64,000 nt of DNA, from contig NZ_JBFAAI010000008.1 of assembly GCF_040639655.1 (NCBI RefSeq), positions 1 through 64,000 of the forward strand, written 5' to 3'. Source of the DNA: Actinoplanes sp040639655 (GTDB taxonomy: Bacteria > Actinomycetota > Actinomycetes > Mycobacteriales > Micromonosporaceae). The position numbers were made by a program, and so were the translations under genes. This document shows, piece after piece, positions 59,298-64,000 of this stretch; position 1 is the first letter of the stretch; each line of letters opens with the position of its first letter. The notes below the pieces were generated by a model. It had not been told where the DNA came from, searched no databases, and saw only the letters and a program-made list of their open reading frames with translations.

Positions 59298-61121
59298 TCA
59301 GGCCCGGTAGTACGTGCGGATCGTCGTGTACCTCACGTTGCCCGCCTTGTCGTAAGCGCGGACCCGTACCTTCATCGTCCGGCTCTGGCTGGAGACCTTG
59401 AAGGAGAGCACGTAGCCCGTCTTCGTGTCGGTCGCCACCACCTTGCCGTTGACCAGCAGCTGAACCTTGCTGATGCCCGACTTGTCACTGGCCTTGGCGT
59501 ACACCTTCACGGTGCCCTTGACCTTGGCCTTGTTGGCCGGGGCCTTGGTCACCGACACCGCCGGGGCGAGGTTGTCGGCCGTGTACCAGCGAGCCGGCAG
59601 CCAGACGTTGTTGCCGGCCCGGTCGTAGACCCGCAGCTGGACTTTGATCGGCCCGTTGCGGCCCTGCGTACGGAGGGTCGGCGCGAACGGGGCGACGTAG
59701 TCCCACCCGTGCCATTTGCCGTCGACGTAGATGTCGACGTTGCGGATGCCGGACAGGTTGTCCTTCAGCCCGGACGGGGTGACCGCCAGGTTGCCGCGCA
59801 CCTTCGCGTTCGCCGCCGGACTGAACCCGGTGGCCGACGGCACACCGGTGTCGTTGCCCTTGGTCAGAGCCCCGGCCGCGTCCACTGAGCCGAACATGGT
59901 CCAGGTGTTGTCCTTACGCGCCGACGCGGTGATCCCGTACCGGATGCCCCAGCCCTGGTAGGTGGGCCGGTGCGAGGCGACGAGCGCCGCCACGCCGGAG
60001 ACGAGCGGAGCCGCGAACGAGGTGCCCTGCACGTTGTACGGGTCCTGGTACTCGGGTGACCAGCACTGCGAGTTCGAGGACGGCGCATCGGAGCAGTACT
60101 GACCGGTCCGGGTCATCGCCGCCGTGATGCCCGGCGCGGACACGTCCACCCAGTTGCCGTAGCTGGAGAACGAGGCCCGCGCGGTGGTGCTCCGGCGGGT
60201 GTCGGAGGCGCCGACCGCGAGCACGTCCGGGTACGCCGCGGGGTACTGCATCGTCGTGGTGCCCTCGTTGCCGGCCGCCGCGACGACCAGGGCGCCCTTG
60301 GCGTTGGCCCAGGCCACCGCGTCCTTCATCACCGCCGATGCCGAGGGGCCGCCGAGCGACAGGTTGATCACCTTGGCGCCCTGACCGGCCGCCCACATGA
60401 TGCCCTCGGCGATGTCGGAGTGCCAGCCGCTGCCGTTGCTGTCGAGAACCTTGACCGGCAGGATGTCGCACTGCGCGCAGACACCGGCCATACCGGAACC
60501 GTTGTTCGGCGTCGCGGCGATCAGCGAGGCCACCATGGTGCCGTGGCCCTCGTCGTCGGAGGGGTCGCTGTCACCGCGCTCGACGAAGTCGTAACCCTGC
60601 AGGACCTTGCCGGTCAGGTCACCGACCGCGTTCACGCCGGTGTCGACGACCGCGACCTTGACCTTGGCGCCGGTCGTGGTGTCCCAGGCGGTGGGCACCC
60701 GCATCTGGGCCAGCTCCGGCTGGCCGCCCTGGACGAACAGCGGGTCGTCCGGAGTGACCTCCATCTTCTTGGCCCGCGGGTCGACCTGCACGTACGCGAC
60801 GTTCGGGTCGAGTCGCAGCGCCGCCTGCACGGCCGCCGCGCGGCTGCCCGGCACCTCGACCGACTTGACGCCGATCTCGCTGAGCAGGCGGCGTGCGGTG
60901 CTGCCGCCGGCGCTGTCGGCCTGGGCCAGCCCGAGCCTGCTCAGAGTGGGAAGTGTGATGTCCGCCTCGACGCCGTCCCGCAGGCCGACCAGGAGACGGA
61001 CGGGAAGTTCACGGCCGGCACCGGTGACCGAGGCGCCCGCGACCGGCGCCAGAACGCTGCCGGTGACCAGGGCCGTGGTGGCGGCGAGACCGACGACTAT
61101 CCGCCGGCGATTGGATTTCAT
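59298..61121 (-). CDS. Secreted subtilisin-like serine protease (S8)
   Basis: A 607-residue exported protease. Signal peptide about 1-30; an I9-like propeptide region follows (about 38-115). Catalytic triad: Asp160 in VAVVDTGVN, His193 in EGHGTMVAS and Ser368 in GTSFAAPLVSG. Two C-terminal Ig-like (bacterial) beta-domains of about 90 residues each begin near 425 and 520 and contain KVQLLVNGKVVATDT. The start is the ATG at 61121, with GGGGAGG about 11 bases upstream. The longer frame to 61217 overlaps the divergent promoter. Confidence 0.9.
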   Translation of the reverse strand: MKSNRRRIVVGLAATTALVTGSVLAPVAGASVTGAGRELPVRLLVGLRDGVEADITLPTLSRLGLAQADSAGGSTARRLLSEIGVKSVEVPGSRAAAVQAALRLDPNVAYVQVDPRAKKMEVTPDDPLFVQGGQPELAQMRVPTAWDTTTGAKVKVAVVDTGVNAVGDLTGKVLQGYDFVERGDSDPSDDEGHGTMVASLIAATPNNGSGMAGVCAQCDILPVKVLDSNGSGWHSDIAEGIMWAAGQGAKVINLSLGGPSASAVMKDAVAWANAKGALVVAAAGNEGTTTMQYPAAYPDVLAVGASDTRRSTTARASFSSYGNWVDVSAPGITAAMTRTGQYCSDAPSSNSQCWSPEYQDPYNVQGTSFAAPLVSGVAALVASHRPTYQGWGIRYGITASARKDNTWTMFGSVDAAGALTKGNDTGVPSATGFSPAANAKVRGNLAVTPSGLKDNLSGIRNVDIYVDGKWHGWDYVAPFAPTLRTQGRNGPIKVQLRVYDRAGNNVWLPARWYTADNLAPAVSVTKAPANKAKVKGTVKVYAKASDKSGISKVQLLVNGKVVATDTKTGYVLSFKVSSQSRTMKVRVRAYDKAGNVRYTTIRTYYRA

Positions 61122-61216
61122 TCTTGGATTGCCTCCCCGTGGGGCGATCCGCCGCGGACCGGCGAATCGCCGAGCCAGAGTACCGGTGATCTTCAATCTG
61201 GCAATAGCCCGCGGCA

Positions 61217-61245
61217 TTGAGCGTTACCGGCTTCTCATTTACTGT
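61217..61245 (+). promoter_or_regulatory. Promoter TTGAGC-17-TACTGT (leaderless LCP gene)
   Basis: The -35 is at 61217-61222 and the -10 at 61240-61245, with ideal spacing. The -10 ends seven bases before the ATG at 61253. Confidence 0.6.
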
Positions 61246-61252
61246 TCGCGCT

Positions 61253-62347
61253 ATGCGGAACAGCAAGATCACCTGGTCGATCGTGGCCGGCACCGCCGTC
61301 GCCCTGGTCGCCGGAGTGGGCGTCGCCATCGCGGTGAACCGGGACTCCTCGGGGTCCGCCGCCGCGCCGGTCGCCTCCGCGAGCGCCGCGGCCGGGAACA
61401 GCACGCCGAGCGCCTCCCCCGCGCCGTCTCCCGGCGCGGACATCGAAGGGCCCCTCGACCTGGTGCTGATCGGTGTGGACACCCGGGTGAGCATCCCCGG
61501 CTACGAGCCGCACGCCGACACGATCATGCTGCTCCACGTGGAAGCGGACCTGAAGTCCGGTTACCTCTTCTCACTGCCGCGGGATCTGCGGGTCGACATT
61601 CCGGCGTACAAAAAGTCCGGATTCCGTGGTGGACGGCACAAGATCACCGAGGCGATGAGCCGCGGTTCCCGAATCCCCGGTTCCGACAAGAAAAGCGTCG
61701 AACAGGGTTACGAACTGCTCACCAAGGCCCTTAGTGCGTATACCGGCATCAAGACGTTCCACGGCGGGGCCGTCCTCAATTTCCAGGGCCTCGACAAGCT
61801 CGTCGACGAGCTCGGCGGCATCGACCTGGTGGTCGACCAGAAGGTGAAGTCACGGCACCGCACGCCGGACGGCAGGATGCGGCCGTTGTCCGGCGGTGAC
61901 TACTACGGACCGCAGGCGGTCTACCAGCCCGGCCGGCGGCACCTGGTCGGCTGGCAGGCACTCGACTACGGCCGCCAGCGGTACGGGCTGCCCAACGGCG
62001 ACTACGACCGGCAGCGGCACCACCGGCAGCTGGTCGAGGCGATCCTCGACAAGGCCCTCTCGCAGGGGCTCGACGATCCGGCCAAGCTGCGCTCCGTCAT
62101 GGACGCCCTCGGGGAGTCACTCGTCTACGTGGGCGGCCGTACCCCCTTCGAGTACGCCTACGCACTCCGCGACCTCGACGCCTCGAAGATCACCACGGTG
62201 TCGCTGCCCGGCGAGGGCGTCGGCAGTGGCGGAGGCTACCTGGGTGAGCAGCTCAAGGAGGAGGGCCGTGGGTTCGTCAAGGCGATCGCCAAGGGCAACC
62301 ACGAGGCGTACCTGAGGTCGCACCCGAAACTCGTCGACAAGGGCTAG
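61253..62347 (+). CDS. LytR-CpsA-Psr (LCP) family protein
   Basis: A 364-residue protein with one membrane segment (about 8-27), a Ser/Ala/Pro linker and an LCP domain (about 60-330). Motifs are VLIGVDTR, HADTIMLLHVEA, SLPRDLRVDIP, HKITEAM and RQRYGLPNGDYDRQRHHRQ (the conserved Asp/Arg phosphate site). LCP enzymes attach anionic or other polymers to peptidoglycan, so it could anchor the polysaccharide made earlier in the window. Leaderless start. Confidence 0.9.
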   Translation: MRNSKITWSIVAGTAVALVAGVGVAIAVNRDSSGSAAAPVASASAAAGNSTPSASPAPSPGADIEGPLDLVLIGVDTRVSIPGYEPHADTIMLLHVEADLKSGYLFSLPRDLRVDIPAYKKSGFRGGRHKITEAMSRGSRIPGSDKKSVEQGYELLTKALSAYTGIKTFHGGAVLNFQGLDKLVDELGGIDLVVDQKVKSRHRTPDGRMRPLSGGDYYGPQAVYQPGRRHLVGWQALDYGRQRYGLPNGDYDRQRHHRQLVEAILDKALSQGLDDPAKLRSVMDALGESLVYVGGRTPFEYAYALRDLDASKITTVSLPGEGVGSGGGYLGEQLKEEGRGFVKAIAKGNHEAYLRSHPKLVDKG

Positions 62348-62350
62348 ACG

Positions 62351-62356
62351 TACCCT
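62351..62356 (+). promoter_or_regulatory. -10 element TACCCT (leaderless M1 peptidase)
   Basis: TACCCT is followed by six bases and the ATG at 62363, with no Shine-Dalgarno. Confidence 0.45.
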
Positions 62357-62362
62357 CGAATC

Positions 62363-63775
62363 ATGAGGCGACGGGTGGGCGGGCTGATCGTGCTGTTGGC
62401 GCTCTCCGGGTGCTCGCCCGTCAAGGACGACCCGGTGCCGGGTCCCACGTCGAGTGCCCCGGGTTTCCGGCCCGGGGCCGACGGTGCGGGCGACCCCTAC
62501 TTCCCGAAGTACGGCAACGGCGGCTACGACGTCGGCGGCTACGATCTGGCGCTGCGCTACGACCCCTCGTCCGGCCGCCTGCAGGGCACCGCGACCCTCA
62601 CCGCCACCGCCACCCAGGACCTGTCCCGCTTCAACCTCGACCTGAGCGGCCTGAGCGCCACCGGGGTCACCGTCGACGGGGCCGCCGCGACAGCCAAGGC
62701 CGAGGAGGCCGAGCTGGTCGTCACGCCCGCCGCCGGGATCCCGTCCGGGCGCGGGTTCACCGTGGTCGTCACCTACGGCGGCACGCCCACCCCGACCAAG
62801 AACGACACCCTCGGCACCAGCGGCTGGCTGCGCGACGGCAGCTCCGGTGCGATCGCGCTGGGCCAGCCCGAGTCGGCGAGCACCTGGTTCCCGGTCAACG
62901 ACCACCCGTCGGACAAGGCGACCCTCAAACTCGCGATGACCGTGCCGCGGGGTGTCGAGGTGATCGCCAACGGTGTTCCCGGCAAACGCGACACCGCGAA
63001 CGGCTGGACCACCTGGCGCTGGTCCGAGGATTCCCCGATGGCCAGTTATCTCGCCACCGTGGTGATCGGCCAGTACCGGGTCACCGAGTCCGTCCACGCC
63101 GGACGGCCGATGGTCATCGCGGTTCCCGAGTCGATGCCCGCGAACGATCCGGCCGTGAAGTCGCTGGCCCGTACCGGGGAGATCACCGACTTCCTGGAGA
63201 CACAGTTCGGGCCGTACCCCTTCAAGGCCAACGGCGGGGTCGTCGTCGAGGAGGAGAAGATCAAGTACGCGCTGGAGACCCAGTCGCGCCCGGTCTACGG
63301 CAACGTGTTCTTCCTGGGCGGCGAGAACACCGGGGTGGTCGCGCACGAACTGGCCCACCAGTGGTTCGGCGACAGCGTCGCCCTCGCCCGCTGGCAGGAC
63401 ATCTGGCTCAACGAGGGTTTCGCCACGTACGCCGAGTGGCTCTGGGCGGAGCACGACGGCGAGGACACCGCGCAGCAGATCTTCGACCGCACGTACGCGA
63501 GCTTCAACTGGACCGAGGCACCCGGCGACCCCACACCGCGACGCCTCTTCGGATCGGCCGTCTACCAGCGCGGCGGCATGACGGTCCATGCACTCCGCAG
63601 GACCATCGGTGACGACGCCTTCTTCAAGCTGGTCAAGTCCTGGACGGCCGAGCACCGCGACGGCAACGTGACCACGGACCAGTTCATCAAGGCCGCCTCC
63701 ACTGCGGCGGGGCGTGACCTCGCGCCCTTCTTCAAGTCCTGGCTGACCGACCCGGCAAAACCCCCGAAACCCTGA
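62363..63775 (+). CDS. M1 family metallopeptidase lipoprotein
   Basis: A 470-residue lipoprotein with lipobox LALSGC (Cys17). The N-terminal saddle domain (YDLALRYDPSSGRL) precedes the gluzincin domain. The zinc site is HELAHQWFGD (His328, His332) plus Glu351 in LNEGFATYAEW, with Glu329 catalytic. It ends after the peptidase domain and lacks the large C-terminal helical domain of full-length M1 aminopeptidases, as many actinobacterial members do. Starts 15 bases after the LCP gene and has its own -10. Confidence 0.9.
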   Translation: MRRRVGGLIVLLALSGCSPVKDDPVPGPTSSAPGFRPGADGAGDPYFPKYGNGGYDVGGYDLALRYDPSSGRLQGTATLTATATQDLSRFNLDLSGLSATGVTVDGAAATAKAEEAELVVTPAAGIPSGRGFTVVVTYGGTPTPTKNDTLGTSGWLRDGSSGAIALGQPESASTWFPVNDHPSDKATLKLAMTVPRGVEVIANGVPGKRDTANGWTTWRWSEDSPMASYLATVVIGQYRVTESVHAGRPMVIAVPESMPANDPAVKSLARTGEITDFLETQFGPYPFKANGGVVVEEEKIKYALETQSRPVYGNVFFLGGENTGVVAHELAHQWFGDSVALARWQDIWLNEGFATYAEWLWAEHDGEDTAQQIFDRTYASFNWTEAPGDPTPRRLFGSAVYQRGGMTVHALRRTIGDDAFFKLVKSWTAEHRDGNVTTDQFIKAASTAAGRDLAPFFKSWLTDPAKPPKP

Positions 63776-64000
63776 TTTCGTACGGCTACGAGGAGCACCC
63801 GGGCTCCGCAGCGACGTTTCCCCGGCGCAAGCTCTCCAGCGCCCGCGCCGGGCTGCTGCCCACCAACCCGCCCGCCCACCGTCTCCTACCCAGCTGGCAC
63901 ACACCGCTGCCTCGACCACGTTGAGACGGCGGTGGCGCGCAGCTGGGCGTGGCTCGGGGCGTGGCCCGCCGCGGGACTGGAGCTGGGACGAGAAACGGCG
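63776..64000. other. Window end, no supported gene
   Basis: 225 bp after the last stop. GCCCGCGCCGGGC (about 63841) could form a small hairpin. The reading frames present have no start context or codon bias that I trust. Confidence 0.4.

Overview
The window is high-GC DNA with short intergenic gaps, GTG/TTG starts, ATGA/GTGA/TTGA start-stop overlaps and many genes that appear to be transcribed as leaderless mRNAs. This, plus the block sucCD - DUF6350-type membrane protein - purN-purH - mdh - icd and a nearby pcrA / guaA / PspC neighbourhood, points to an actinobacterial chromosome, most likely a member of the Micromonosporaceae (Actinoplanes-like). That assignment is inference; no rRNA or other marker is present.

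Layout. 156-3577 (-): a four-gene ABC-2 exporter operon (two ATPases, two permeases). 3657-19077: an exopolysaccharide island. It holds two GH26-like hydrolases at its flanks, an APS kinase with a degenerate ATP-sulfurylase domain (PAPS supply), a Wzz-like co-polymerase with a dead BY-kinase domain, a Wzy/ligase-type polymerase, an APH-like kinase, a Wzx-type flippase, a methyltransferase, a WecG/TagA glycosyltransferase, a GT2 and two sulfotransferases. Together these suggest a sulfated, possibly mannan-related surface polymer. 19184-21045: DeoR regulator and galT. 21116-31628: central metabolism on the minus strand (adhE, icd, mdh, purH, purN), interspersed with two small membrane proteins, three tandem-repeat tracts (one broken by a 97-base assembly gap) and an AbiEi/DUF559-type gene. 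31674-36296: DUF6350-type membrane protein, sucCD and a stand-alone B12-binding protein. 36718-42840: two M23 endopeptidase genes, the PcrA/UvrD helicase and a secreted 5'-nucleotidase. 42879-43404: a chorismate mutase gene behind an apparent Phe/Tyr leader-peptide attenuator. 43416-48991: a complete Dpp/Opp oligopeptide importer operon. 49236-53039: a LiaRS-like two-component system whose kinase carries PspC, divergent from a PspC-LiaF-like membrane protein. 53099-55400: phosphatidylethanolamine synthesis (psd and pssA, convergent). 55719-57581: two paralogous double-Nudix proteins. 57713-63775: guaA, a secreted subtilase, an LCP-family protein and an M1 metallopeptidase lipoprotein.

Points that go beyond routine annotation are the aromatic leader/attenuator before chorismate mutase, the paired pseudo-enzymes in the polysaccharide island, a CCTCAGGG element at the same distance upstream of the ABC-2 operon and the PspC-LiaF gene, a shared AGTACG-NN-CGTAC palindrome upstream of the VOC gene and icd, a perfect inverted repeat spanning the guaA start, and the 62/63-bp VNTR next to mdh.
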